Below are positions 1 through 8,742 of a DNA stretch of 64,000 nt, one piece after another. The stretch covers positions 310,001 through 374,000 of the forward strand of contig NZ_QFWW01000023.1 of NCBI RefSeq assembly GCF_003265345.1, given 5' to 3'. Numbering within the stretch: position 1 is the stretch's first letter; the number at the start of each line of letters is the position of its first letter. Below the pieces are notes generated by a model. It ran no database searches. It saw only the letters and a list, made by a program, of their open reading frames with translations, and was not told where the DNA came from. Position numbers and translations under genes: made by a program. This DNA is from Lentzea terrae (GTDB lineage: Bacteria; Actinomycetota; Actinomycetes; Mycobacteriales; Pseudonocardiaceae).

Positions 1-686
1 GCGGGCGCGGCCAGCAGCTCGGTCGGCCGCGCGTACTGCGCGAGGTGCCCGCCCGTCTGGAACACCGCGACGCGCTCGCCGAGCTTCAACGCCTCGTCGA
101 TGTCGTGCGTGACGAACACGATCGTCTTGTCGAGTTCCGCTTGCAGGCGAAGGAGTTCGTTCTGCAGGTCCTCCCTGACCACCGGATCGACCGCGCTGAA
201 CGGCTCGTCCATCAACAGCACCGGCGGATCCGCCGCGAGCGCACGGGCAACCCCCACACGCTGCTGCTGACCGCCACTCAACTGCGCCGGATACCGCTTG
301 CCGAACGCCGGGTCGAGCCCGACGATCTCCAGCAGTTCCGCGGCACGGGTGCGCGCCTTGCGTCTGTCCCAACCGGACAGCAGCGGCACCGTGGCGACGT
401 TGTCCAGCACCGTCCGATGCGGGAACAGCCCCGCCTGCTGGATCACATAGCCGATGCCACGCCGGAGAGTCGGCGGATCCACGGTCAGGACGTCCTTGCC
501 GTCCACCAGGATCGTGCCCGACGTGGGGTCGATCATGCGGTTGACCATGCGCAGGGACGTCGTCTTGCCGCAGCCGGAAGGACCGACGAACACCGTGATG
601 GTGCCCGCCTCGACCGTGAGGTCGAGCTCGTCGACAGCGATGGTCCCGTCCTCGAACCGCTTGGTGACGGCCCGGAACTCGATCAC
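1..686 (-). CDS. ABC transporter ATP-binding protein, glycine betaine/choline type (3' end outside window)
   Basis: This is the nucleotide-binding subunit of an importer of the ProV/OpuCA type, which couples ATP hydrolysis to uptake of quaternary-amine osmoprotectants. The reading frame runs from a GTG at 686, preceded by GGAGGG, to the window edge. It shows Walker A (VGPSGCGKTT), the signature LSGGQQQR, Walker B (LLMDEPFSAVD) and the H-loop FVTHD. The segment DGKDVLTVDPPTLRRGIGY is typical of betaine/choline ATPases. About 228 residues are visible, and the permease and binding protein would lie off the left edge. The substrate is inferred from subfamily resemblance; other osmolyte importers of this class are possible. 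Confidence 0.85.
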   Translation of the reverse strand, partial: MIEFRAVTKRFEDGTIAVDELDLTVEAGTITVFVGPSGCGKTTSLRMVNRMIDPTSGTILVDGKDVLTVDPPTLRRGIGYVIQQAGLFPHRTVLDNVATVPLLSGWDRRKARTRAAELLEIVGLDPAFGKRYPAQLSGGQQQRVGVARALAADPPVLLMDEPFSAVDPVVREDLQNELLRLQAELDKTIVFVTHDIDEALKLGERVAVFQTGGHLAQYARPTELLAAP

Positions 687-819
687 CCTTCGGATCCCTC
701 CGGTCGTGACGGTCTCCCCGATTCGGACCGCCCTGGATGCAGATCCCTGTGACCTTAACTCGTTCGGCGTACCCCGGCACAGCGTTCCATGATGTGACAG
801 GCCGTATGGTTTACCGCTT

Positions 820-2370
820 GTGACGATCGACCAGGTTCGCCAGAAGGTGGCGGAGCGCGGGCTGCACGCCCGCAAGCTCCGCGAGGTGTTGTCCCTGCTC
901 AGCGAGGACTGGCACCCGCTCGCCGAACTCGTGCGCCTACCTGCTGTGCCCCGCCGCACGGTCCAGGACCTGCTGAAAGCCCTCGGCGACGACATCGAAT
1001 CTTCAAACGATCGTTACCGCATCGCGCCCGGCAAAGTCGCTGCCTACCGGGACGCGTTCGGCATTTCGGGCGTCCGCGACCACACCGACGTGCTGCGCCA
1101 GATCCTCGTCGACATCGCCGACGTGCCGCCGCCGTTGTCCTCGTTGGACCACGTGCAGGCGACGGCCGAGACCGCCCTGAACCGCGCGGTGTGGCTGGAT
1201 TCCGTCTACGACCTGGCAGGCAAGCGTTTGCTCTGCCTCGGCGACCACGACCTGACCTCACTGGCCGTCGCCGCCGTGAATCCCAACGTGTCGATCACGG
1301 TCGTGGACCTGGACGAGCGGCTGCTGGAGTTCATCGACGCACGGGCTGCCGCGCGGGGCTTGAACATCCGGACGTTGCACTGCGACATGCGTTTCGGGCT
1401 GCCCACGTCCGTGATCGAGTCGGTGGACCTCGTCTTCAGCGACCCGCCCTACACGCCCGAAGGCATGGGGCTCTTCGCCGGGCGTGCGGTCGAGGCGCTC
1501 AACGACGTGGCCGACGGACGGGTGCTGCTGGCCTACGGGTTCTCCGACCGGACACCCGCGCTGGGGTTGAAGGTGCAGCAGGAGTTGCAGAAGCTCGGGC
1601 TGGTGTTCGAGGCGATCCTGCCCGCGTTCCACCGGTTCGACGGCGCTCAAGCCATCGGATCTGCCGCCGATTTGTACGTTTGCCGGCCCACTGGGCGGCG
1701 TGCGGTGTCCGGTGGCACGCGGATCTACACGCACGGCGCGCAGTCCGTGGAGTCTTCCGGACCGTCGAAGGAAGCCCTCGCCGCTTTGTCGGACCTGGCG
1801 CCGCGACCGGAGTCCTCGCCGCCGCCGAAGCCGCGCCAGGCCGGGTGGACCGAGCCCGTCGGCAAGGGCGCGGCGTCGCTGGCCGTTGACCTGTCGGCGG
1901 ATCCAGGGCCGTGGTTGCTGCGCACCTTGCTGGCTTCGTCGCCGGCTCGGTTGGCTTGCTTGGTGCCGAACAACCATCCGGCCGTGTCGTCGGAGGCCGG
2001 GCAGAAGGAACTGCAGGAGCTGGTGCAGACCCGGTTCAAGCTGAAGTTCCTGCGCAACAACCCAGATGGCAAGACGACGATCGTCGTCGCCGACCAGGTT
2101 TTGACAGGGACACTGTCACTGGGCGACCGCGCGATTCGCGAGGTGCTCATGAAGGCGCACGGCAAGCTGCGCAACGTGTGGCGTGAGGCGTTGATCACCG
2201 CGTCGCAGGGCGTGCTCACGAAGAAGCAGGCCGCGGAGATCGTCGACAACGCCGACGTGGCGTCCGACGACCTCGAACTGCGGTTGATCGATCTGCCCAA
2301 GCACCGGATCGCGGCGCTGTTGCCGGAGATCTCAGCCAGCGCGCGGTATGTGGAGCGGCCCGAGGGCTAG
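820..2370 (+). CDS. BpsA-like bis-aminopropyl spermidine synthase family protein with C-terminal extension
   Basis: This 516-residue protein resembles the DUF43/BpsA family, which transfers aminopropyl groups from decarboxylated S-adenosylmethionine to make branched polyamines. A winged-helix-like N-terminus (about residues 1-75) precedes a Rossmann methyltransferase-like domain. The family motif appears as GDHDL (residues 141-145, GDDDL in archaeal BpsA), followed by VVDLDERLL (161-169) and FSDPPYTPEG (206-215). After about residue 330 comes a proline-rich linker and a further 170 residues that I do not recognise and that lie beyond the usual length of about 350. The start is a GTG. Its 3' end overlaps the convergent PAS-GGDEF-EAL gene by 39 bp. 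Family membership is fairly secure, but the real substrate in this organism is unknown. Confidence 0.75.
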   Translation: MTIDQVRQKVAERGLHARKLREVLSLLSEDWHPLAELVRLPAVPRRTVQDLLKALGDDIESSNDRYRIAPGKVAAYRDAFGISGVRDHTDVLRQILVDIADVPPPLSSLDHVQATAETALNRAVWLDSVYDLAGKRLLCLGDHDLTSLAVAAVNPNVSITVVDLDERLLEFIDARAAARGLNIRTLHCDMRFGLPTSVIESVDLVFSDPPYTPEGMGLFAGRAVEALNDVADGRVLLAYGFSDRTPALGLKVQQELQKLGLVFEAILPAFHRFDGAQAIGSAADLYVCRPTGRRAVSGGTRIYTHGAQSVESSGPSKEALAALSDLAPRPESSPPPKPRQAGWTEPVGKGAASLAVDLSADPGPWLLRTLLASSPARLACLVPNNHPAVSSEAGQKELQELVQTRFKLKFLRNNPDGKTTIVVADQVLTGTLSLGDRAIREVLMKAHGKLRNVWREALITASQGVLTKKQAAEIVDNADVASDDLELRLIDLPKHRIAALLPEISASARYVERPEG

Positions 2371-5300
2371 CACCGCGCGGAACTCCTTGGGCGGCACCGG
2401 ACGCGAGAACAGCCAGCCCTGGTACGCGTCCACGCCGACACCGCGCAGCACGTGGAACTGCGTCGCCGTCTCCACGCCCTCGGCCACGCACTTGCGTCCC
2501 ATCGCCCGCGCCATGTCCACGACGGCGCGGGCCACGGCGAAGTCCGAGGAGTCGTTGCCCACGCCGGAAACGAAGCGGCGGTCCACCTTGATGATCTGCG
2601 CCGGCAGGTCCTTCAGGCGGGCCAGCGACGAGTAGCCGGTGCCGAAGTCGTCGACGGCGAACTGCACGCCGCGCTGCACCAGTTCGTCCATCGACTGGCG
2701 GACACGCGAGGGCAGGTCGACGAATGCGGTCTCGACGAGTTCCAGCACCACCCGTTCCCACGGGACGCCGGACTCCAGGATCGCGGTCGACACGATGTCG
2801 ACGAACTCGGGATCGCCCGGCACCAGGCCCGCGAGGTTCACCGCCACCGACACCGGCCGGCCGTCGGGGGCGGGCCAGGTGGCGGCCTCACGAAGAGCCG
2901 TTCGCAGAACCCAGCGGTCCAGCTCGCGCATCAGGTCGCCCTGCTCGGCGACGGGCAGGAAGACGTCTGGCGGCAGCAAACCGCGGTCCGGGTGTGGCCA
3001 GCGCACCAGGGCTTCGGCGGTCAGCACGGCGCCGTCGACGCCCACGACCGGCTGGAAGTGCAACGCCAGACCGTCGTGCTGCAGGGCGTCGCGCAGCTGG
3101 CCTTCGAGGTGCACCTGGCGGTCTGCGGAGGCGATCAACGCGGCCGAGGCCAACGAAACCCGCCCGGCACCGTTGCGCTTCGCCTCGAACATCGCCGCGT
3201 CAGCGAACCGCAGCAAATCCGCGCCGTTGGCCCGCGAACCGTTGGGAACAGCGGCGCCGATCGAGGCGGAGACCCGGACCAGCTGCCCGTGCACCGGAAC
3301 GGCAGTTCTCAACAGAGAAGCGACCCGCGTGGCAAGAGCGTCGACGCCACCGACCGAGTCGATGTCCTCGCAGATGATCACGTACTCGTCGCCGGACAGT
3401 CGCGCGGCGGTGCAGCCGTCGGGCAGGCCGCCCTCCAACCGGCGAGCAAGAGCCACGAGCAGCTCGTCGCCCGCGTCGTGGCCGAGAGAGTCGTTGACGC
3501 GCTTGAAGTTGTCGATGTCGCAGAAGAACACGGCGACCTTGGACCGGCCGGGGCCGTCCAGCAGCTTGCCGAGCATCTCCTTGACCAGCGCGCGGTTCGG
3601 CAGGCCGGTCAGCTCGTCGTGCGTCGCCTGGTGCCGCAACGCCTCGGCGGTGCGACGACGTTCGGTGATGTCGAGGAACACGATCAGCCAGAACCGGCGG
3701 CCGTCGTCCTGCACGGACAGCGCGATGTGCAGCTCGCAGTAGACCTTCTCGCCGTCGGGACGCACGAGGATGCGCTGCGGGATCTTCTGCGTGCGCTCGG
3801 CGGCCCACTGCAGGCCCGGCGAGGTGTCCTCGGGGTGGGTGAGCTGCTCGGCGGTCATGCCGCGCAGCTGTTCCAGCTCCATGCCCAGCAGGTCGCACAA
3901 CGCGTCGTTGGCGTCGACCAGGCGCTCACCCTCGTCGAAGAGCCCGATGCCGACCGGCGTGACGGACACGAGGTCCGTGAAGCGCTGCGACGAACGCTTC
4001 ATGCGGGCCTCGGCGGCGCGCTGCTCGGTGACGTCCTGGGCAGTGCCGACGGCCAGCTGGTTGCCCCGCGGGTCACGAACGATCATGCCGTGGCAGCGGA
4101 AGATCCGCATGGAACCGTCGCGGCGCACCACGCGGTGCTCGCACTGCACGGCGATCTCGTCCACGGCCAGCTGGCGCCACAGATCGTCGACCCAGCCGCG
4201 GTCTTCGGGGTGCACGAGGTCGAGGTACGTCTCGTAGGTGCCCACGACGTCGGCGGGGATGCCGTAGAGCTCGCGGAGCATGTCCGACCACACGACGTCG
4301 CCCGTCGCCGGGTTCCACTCCCACATGCCGAGGCGCGCGGCCTGCTGCGCGTCCGCCAGTCTTCGGCGGTCCTCGCGCATCTGGCGTTCCAGCGCACGTG
4401 CTTCGGTGACGTCCTGGATGGTGCCGTGGTAGCGCTCCACCCGGCCGGAGGCCGAGAACTCGGCGCGGGCGCGGCAGACGTAGACGCGCTCGCGGAGCTC
4501 GCTGCGGACCTCGACCTCGACCGGAGCGTCGTCACGGGTGTGCAGCAACTCGTGCCGCAGCGCCTTGACGGCTTCGCGGTCGTCCGGGTGCACGCCGCTC
4601 AGGAGGTCGTCGTCCGGGGTCATGCCCAGCTCGGCGTACATCTCCATGAGCACTTCGCTGCGGTGCACGGCGCGCGTGCCGGTCTCGTAGGCCCAGCTGC
4701 CGATGCGGGCGATGCGCTGGGCTTCGAGCAGCCGCGCGCGTTCCTGCGCGAGCTCGGTGGCCGCGCGCTTGGACTCGGTGATGTCGCGGATGTAGCCGGT
4801 GATCTTGTCCAGCTGGCCGTCGTCGAGCAGCCTCGCCTCGGCGACGCCGCGGATCCACCGCAGCTGGCCGTCCGGGCGGACGATCCGGTACTCGATGTCG
4901 ATCGGGTCGCCGGTGATCTCGCGGCCCTGCCAGTACGACTCGACCATGTCGTAGTCGTCGGGGTGCACCACGTCGAGGACGGCCTGCGCGCCCGGCACGA
5001 CGGCGCCGCGTTCGACGCCGAGAAGTTCGTAGTGGGTGTCCGACCAGATCGTGAGACCGCTTTCCGGGTCGTACTCCCACGAGCCCAGCTCCGCGACCCG
5101 CTGGACCTTGCGCAGCCGGCGCTGTTCGTCGCGCAACGCGTCCGCGGCGGCGGAGAGATCGGAGACGTCGATCAGCAGGACGGCCTGCAGGCCCGTGCCG
5201 GGAACGGCGTTCCTGGCCACGCGCACCGGCAGTTCGCTGCCGTCACCGCGCGACAACCGCAGGTCGGACTGGTTGCCGAGGAGCAGCTGGCTCAGCGGGT

Positions 5301-5520
5301 GCCCGACGAGGTCGTCGGCTCCCTGGACGCCGGCCAGCTCGACGGCGGCCGGGTTCGCCTGCATGACGACGCCCTTGGCGTCGACGAGCAACGACGGTGC
5401 GTCGGGCAGGGTCAAGCCGTCCAGCGTCACCGGTGGCTTGCCTGCAGCCGGCCCTGAAGCCGACACAGCCGTCCGTGCACGGCCGTTCACCACCGTCGCG
5501 CGTCCTACCCACTTGGGCAC
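2332..5520 (-). CDS. Multi-PAS GGDEF/EAL cyclic-di-GMP turnover protein
   Basis: This is a cytoplasmic signalling protein of about 1062 residues without evident membrane segments. Several tandem PAS/PAC modules fill the first 600 residues (repeated SxLRELYGI- and YHGTIQDVTEA-type patterns). They are followed by a GGDEF diguanylate cyclase domain and an EAL phosphodiesterase domain. The GGDEF signature is altered to SGDEY and no RxxD inhibitory site precedes it. The EAL domain keeps EALVRW, ELVETAF and DDFGTGYSSL, so hydrolysis of c-di-GMP looks more likely than synthesis. The start chosen is GTG 5520 (GGAGAGGG upstream). An in-frame GTG at 5598 adds 26 low-complexity residues, but its ribosome site lies inside a terminator hairpin. 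The convergent overlap with the upstream gene is 39 bp. Confidence 0.9.
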   Translation of the reverse strand: MPKWVGRATVVNGRARTAVSASGPAAGKPPVTLDGLTLPDAPSLLVDAKGVVMQANPAAVELAGVQGADDLVGHPLSQLLLGNQSDLRLSRGDGSELPVRVARNAVPGTGLQAVLLIDVSDLSAAADALRDEQRRLRKVQRVAELGSWEYDPESGLTIWSDTHYELLGVERGAVVPGAQAVLDVVHPDDYDMVESYWQGREITGDPIDIEYRIVRPDGQLRWIRGVAEARLLDDGQLDKITGYIRDITESKRAATELAQERARLLEAQRIARIGSWAYETGTRAVHRSEVLMEMYAELGMTPDDDLLSGVHPDDREAVKALRHELLHTRDDAPVEVEVRSELRERVYVCRARAEFSASGRVERYHGTIQDVTEARALERQMREDRRRLADAQQAARLGMWEWNPATGDVVWSDMLRELYGIPADVVGTYETYLDLVHPEDRGWVDDLWRQLAVDEIAVQCEHRVVRRDGSMRIFRCHGMIVRDPRGNQLAVGTAQDVTEQRAAEARMKRSSQRFTDLVSVTPVGIGLFDEGERLVDANDALCDLLGMELEQLRGMTAEQLTHPEDTSPGLQWAAERTQKIPQRILVRPDGEKVYCELHIALSVQDDGRRFWLIVFLDITERRRTAEALRHQATHDELTGLPNRALVKEMLGKLLDGPGRSKVAVFFCDIDNFKRVNDSLGHDAGDELLVALARRLEGGLPDGCTAARLSGDEYVIICEDIDSVGGVDALATRVASLLRTAVPVHGQLVRVSASIGAAVPNGSRANGADLLRFADAAMFEAKRNGAGRVSLASAALIASADRQVHLEGQLRDALQHDGLALHFQPVVGVDGAVLTAEALVRWPHPDRGLLPPDVFLPVAEQGDLMRELDRWVLRTALREAATWPAPDGRPVSVAVNLAGLVPGDPEFVDIVSTAILESGVPWERVVLELVETAFVDLPSRVRQSMDELVQRGVQFAVDDFGTGYSSLARLKDLPAQIIKVDRRFVSGVGNDSSDFAVARAVVDMARAMGRKCVAEGVETATQFHVLRGVGVDAYQGWLFSRPVPPKEFRAVLALGPLHIPRAG

Positions 5521-5601
5521 CGGCCCACCCTCTCCCGCATCCGCCGCCCGCGGCAATTCGGGTGGGCACGACAACGGCACCCGAACGGCGGCAAACACGA
5601 A

Positions 5602-5633
5602 CCCTCTCCTCGGGTGAACACCCGAGGAGAGGG
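5602..5633 (-). terminator. Perfect hairpin downstream of the malic enzyme gene
   Basis: The arms CCCTCTCCTCGGGTG (5602-5616) and 5619-5633 are perfectly complementary over 15 bp. The hairpin lies 112 bp beyond the malic enzyme stop on the minus strand and directly before the PAS-GGDEF-EAL gene. No U-tract follows, which is common in actinobacteria. Confidence 0.6.
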
Positions 5634-5745
5634 ACGGTAGCGCTTCAGAGCGTCATCGCCCACCCCTTGCCGGGTTAACGAAAAGCCACGTTCGTGGTTC
5701 CGGTACCCACCGACTTGCAAAAGGGTGGCAAATGTTCGGGCCGGC

Positions 5746-6942
5746 TCAGGCGACCCCGTCGGCCTTCGCCGCGACCGCCACAGCGGCTGCGACCTCGGGT
5801 CCGACGCGCGGGTCCAGTGCGGACGGAACAATTCGGTCTGGCCCCAAATCATCTTTCGCAACGGCCAGAATGGCATCCGCGGCCGCGAGCTTCATGCCTT
5901 CGGTGATCCGCCGCGCACCCGCGTCGAGCGCCCCGCGGAAAATGCCGGGGAACGCGAGCACGTTGTTGATCTGGTTCGGGAAGTCGCTGCGGCCGGTCGC
6001 CACGATGGCGGCGTGCCTGGCGGCGACTTCCGGGTGCACCTCGGGGTCCGGGTTGGACAGTGCGAACACGATCGAGTCGTTCGCCATGCTCGCGATCAGC
6101 TCCTCGGACACCTTCGACGACGACACGCCGATGAAGACGTCCGCGCCGCGCAGAGCCACGTCGATGCCGCCGTCGAGGTTGCTCTGGTTGGTGACCGCCG
6201 CGATCTCTTCCTTGATCGGGTTGAGCCCGGCCCGGCCGGTGCGGACGATGCCGCGCGAGTCGAGCAGCGTGACCTCGCCGACGCCGGCGGCGAGCAGGAT
6301 CTTGGCGATCGCGATGCCCGCGGCGCCCGCACCGGAGATGACCACCCGCTGGTCATTCACCTTCTTGCCGAGCACCGTGTTCGCGCCGTTGAGCGCGGCG
6401 AGCGACACGACGGCCGTGCCGTGCTGGTCGTCGTGCATGACCGGGCAGTCGAGCGCCTCGATCAGCTTCTGCTCGAGCTCGAAGCAGCGCGGCGCCGCCA
6501 CGTCCTCGAGGTTGACCGCGCCGAACGACGGGCGCAGCCGGACCAGGGTCTCGACGATCTCGTCCACGTCCGTCGTGTTGAGCACGAGCGGGATGGAGTC
6601 GAGGCCGCCGAACGTCTTGAACAGCGCGGACTTGCCCTCCATGACGGGCAGCGACGCGCTGGGGCCGATGTCACCGAGGCCGAGCACCGCGGTGCCGTCG
6701 CTCACGACGACGACCAGGCGGTGCGCCCACGTGTACTTGGCGGCGAGGCTCGCGTCCTGCGCGATGGCCTTGCTCACTCGTGCGACACCAGGGGTGTACG
6801 CGATGGACAGCGCTTTCGGGTCAGCGAGCGAGGCGGTCGCGCCGACCTCGAGCTTCCCGCCCAGGTGCGCGTTGAAGATCTCCTCGTCCGTCAACTGCGT
6901 CGGATCGGAGTTCTCGGTACGGGCTTCGTTCACTGCTGTCAC
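5746..6942 (-). CDS. NAD(P)-dependent malic enzyme
   Basis: This enzyme oxidatively decarboxylates malate to pyruvate, linking the TCA cycle to gluconeogenesis and NAD(P)H supply. It is the short bacterial form (398 residues). The malic N-terminal domain contains AYTPGVA, the catalytic Tyr region, and the metal-binding stretch MHDDQHGTA. The Rossmann domain has SGAGAAGIA, then FALSNPDPEV and NQINNVLAFPGIFRGALD. The start is GTG 6942, chosen because AGGAGGG precedes it at good spacing; a longer frame to 6981 adds an arginine-rich extension without a ribosome site. The gene is monocistronic, with a hairpin terminator about 110 bp downstream. Cofactor preference cannot be read safely. Confidence 0.92.
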   Translation of the reverse strand: MTAVNEARTENSDPTQLTDEEIFNAHLGGKLEVGATASLADPKALSIAYTPGVARVSKAIAQDASLAAKYTWAHRLVVVVSDGTAVLGLGDIGPSASLPVMEGKSALFKTFGGLDSIPLVLNTTDVDEIVETLVRLRPSFGAVNLEDVAAPRCFELEQKLIEALDCPVMHDDQHGTAVVSLAALNGANTVLGKKVNDQRVVISGAGAAGIAIAKILLAAGVGEVTLLDSRGIVRTGRAGLNPIKEEIAAVTNQSNLDGGIDVALRGADVFIGVSSSKVSEELIASMANDSIVFALSNPDPEVHPEVAARHAAIVATGRSDFPNQINNVLAFPGIFRGALDAGARRITEGMKLAAADAILAVAKDDLGPDRIVPSALDPRVGPEVAAAVAVAAKADGVA

Positions 6943-7274
6943 GGCGTCCCTCCTGCGGTGCGGGCGGCGTAGTAGCCCCAACTGGGCTCATCACCAAACG
7001 GCGCACCGGCCCAGCGTTGTCACGCCGGGTGCACGGGGCCTGGAAACTCGGTCGATGCCCTCCGACGAGTTGCGTCGCAGAACCGCCCGAGTGCTGCGGG
7101 TGACGGAATTGTGGCAGGGTCGCGTCGCGCTGTCTGCGGCGGGGATCACACTTTTTCCGCAGGTCAGAGGGCATGTAGCAAGACGTCCGTCCGGTTTTCT
7201 GCACCGACCGGTCGGTTTATGCAGGCAGGAAGCACCCGATCGGTCAAGAAAGATTGACGCCTTAGAGTGACGGG

Positions 7275-7874
7275 ATGCAGGCGAGTTCGCTGAAAATTGA
7301 CGGCGCGTTCGAGTTCGTCCCCACGACATTTCCCGACGACCGCGGCGTGTTCGCCTCGCCCTACCAGGAAGCCGCCTTCACCGAGGCGGTCGGCCACCCG
7401 CTCCGGCTCGCCCAGACGAACCACAGCGTCTCCAGCGCGGGCACCATCCGCGGCATCCACTACGCCGACGTCCCGCCGTCCCAGGCGAAGTACGTCTTCT
7501 GCCCGCGCGGCTCGTTCATCGACGTGATCGTCGACATCCGGGTCGGCTCCCCCACCTTCGGCCAGTGGGACGCGGTGCTCGTGTCGTCCGCGAAGTGCAA
7601 CGCCGTGTACGTCGCCGAGGGCCTGGGCCACGCGATGATCGCCCTGGAAGACGACACGATCATGAACTACCTGTGCTCCACGCCCTTCAACCCGTCCGGC
7701 GAGCACGGCCTGACGCCGCTCGACCCGGCGCTGGACCTGCCATGGCCACGCGAGTTCGAATTCCGGCTCTCGGCGAAGGACCAGGAGGCGCCGACACTCG
7801 CCGAGGCGTACGAAGCCGGCGCGCTGCCGCGTTACGACGACTGCCTGGCGCTGTACGCGTCCCTCAAAGCCTGA
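7275..7874 (+). CDS. RmlC-like dTDP-4-keto-6-deoxyhexose 3,5-epimerase
   Basis: This cupin-fold epimerase of 199 residues acts on dTDP-4-keto-6-deoxy-glucose, the step before dTDP-rhamnose or other deoxysugars. The diagnostic segment is TIRGIHYAD with His62 as catalytic base. GVFASPY and GLGHAMIALEDDTIMNYLCST follow the usual family order. No other rml or glycosyltransferase gene is nearby, so it may serve a dispersed cell-wall or natural-product pathway. A TAGAGT-like -10 lies about 6 bp before the ATG, which suggests a leaderless mRNA (inference). Its last 11 bp overlap the convergent sodX gene. Confidence 0.85.
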   Translation: MQASSLKIDGAFEFVPTTFPDDRGVFASPYQEAAFTEAVGHPLRLAQTNHSVSSAGTIRGIHYADVPPSQAKYVFCPRGSFIDVIVDIRVGSPTFGQWDAVLVSSAKCNAVYVAEGLGHAMIALEDDTIMNYLCSTPFNPSGEHGLTPLDPALDLPWPREFEFRLSAKDQEAPTLAEAYEAGALPRYDDCLALYASLKA

Positions 7875-8166
7875 GCCTGGGTCTCGGCCATAGTCGAGCT
7901 TTGACGACGCCGACCACCTCAGCCGGCCCGAGTTGCGCGGAGTCGGTGCTCGCGTACGGGTTGTCTCCCACCACGTGCCACCCGCCGTCCACGTGGTGAG
8001 AGACACGCTTGATCGAGAGCTGCCCCGGTCTGCTGGCCCACCGGACCAGCACGACGTCGTTGGGTTTGGGCGTCGCACCCCATCTGACCAGCACGATGTC
8101 TTCGTTCTTGAGCGCAGGTGCCATCGACGGACCACGGACGAGCACGGTGGAGAGGCGCGGTCTCAA
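7864..8166 (-). CDS. sodX: Nickel superoxide dismutase maturation protease SodX
   Basis: This is a 100-residue S24/S26-type signal-peptidase-like protein lacking a membrane anchor. It carries the nucleophile motif RGPSMAPAL (Ser14) and a general-base lysine in SIKRVSHH (Lys53), and ends in VVGDNPYASTDS, all typical of the compact peptidase that trims the NiSOD propeptide to expose the His1 ligand. The gene is divergent from sodN across 73 bp, so the two are likely co-regulated. The start is probably TTG 8166, with GAAGGG six bases upstream; the next in-frame GTG (8145) has no ribosome site. The 3' end overlaps the epimerase gene. Confidence 0.85.
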   Translation of the reverse strand: MRPRLSTVLVRGPSMAPALKNEDIVLVRWGATPKPNDVVLVRWASRPGQLSIKRVSHHVDGGWHVVGDNPYASTDSAQLGPAEVVGVVKARLWPRPRLRL

Positions 8167-8239
8167 CGATCACCCTTCGGTCAGCCGGAGTAGGGTCCTT
8201 CTTGTCGGAGCATCCACTGTTTTCATTCTGGGAGGAACG

Positions 8240-8647
8240 ATGCGACTCGTGTCGCGCATTCTCCGCCCGCGCGTCGAAGCCACCGCGCACTGCGACCTGC
8301 CCTGCGGCGTCTACGACCCGGCACAGGCCCGCATCGAGGCCGAGTCGATCAAGGCGGTTCAGGAGAAGTACCAGGCGAACGAGGACCCGGAGTTCCGGGA
8401 GCGTGCCGTCCTGATCAAGGAGCAGCGCAGCGAGCTCGTCAAGCACCACCTGTGGGTGCTGTGGACGGACTACTTCAAGCCGCCGCACTTCGAGAAGTAC
8501 CCCGAGCTGCACGACCTCTTCAACCGCGCCACCAAGGCCGCGGGTGCGGCGGGCACCAAGGGGTCGATGGACCCGGCGTCGGGTCAGGCGCTGCTCGACC
8601 TGATCGCGCAGATCGACAAAATTTTCTGGGAGACCAAGCAGGGCTGA
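8240..8647 (+). CDS. sodN: Nickel-containing superoxide dismutase precursor
   Basis: This enzyme dismutates superoxide to hydrogen peroxide and oxygen in the cytoplasm. The precursor has 135 residues. A 16-residue propeptide precedes the nickel hook HCDLPCGVY, whose His17, Cys18 and Cys22 become His1, Cys2 and Cys6 after SodX cleavage. The rest is the four-helix bundle of the family, and the mature length of about 119 is normal. The start is ATG 8240 with GGAGGAACG just before it; the open frame extends further upstream but lies antisense to sodX. A strong terminator follows 13 bp after the stop. Nickel-responsive (Nur) control is usual for this pair, but no convincing Nur box was seen. Confidence 0.95.
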   Translation: MRLVSRILRPRVEATAHCDLPCGVYDPAQARIEAESIKAVQEKYQANEDPEFRERAVLIKEQRSELVKHHLWVLWTDYFKPPHFEKYPELHDLFNRATKAAGAAGTKGSMDPASGQALLDLIAQIDKIFWETKQG

Positions 8648-8659
8648 GTTTCCTTTGAA

Positions 8660-8692
8660 CGGCGTCGCTCCCTTGGGCAGGGAGCGACGCCG
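8660..8692 (+). terminator. Rho-independent-type terminator of sodN
   Basis: A 13-bp stem (CGGCGTCGCTCCC with its complement) around a 7-base loop is followed by a T-rich run. Confidence 0.85.
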
Positions 8693-8742
8693 TTTGTCGT
8701 TTGGGCGTAACCCTGCGTACGCGACGTGCGATTTGACCTGAT

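Noticed and set aside
2452..5457. 1001-codon open frame on the plus strand
   Set aside because: Mirror of the PAS-GGDEF-EAL gene, with no domain of its own.
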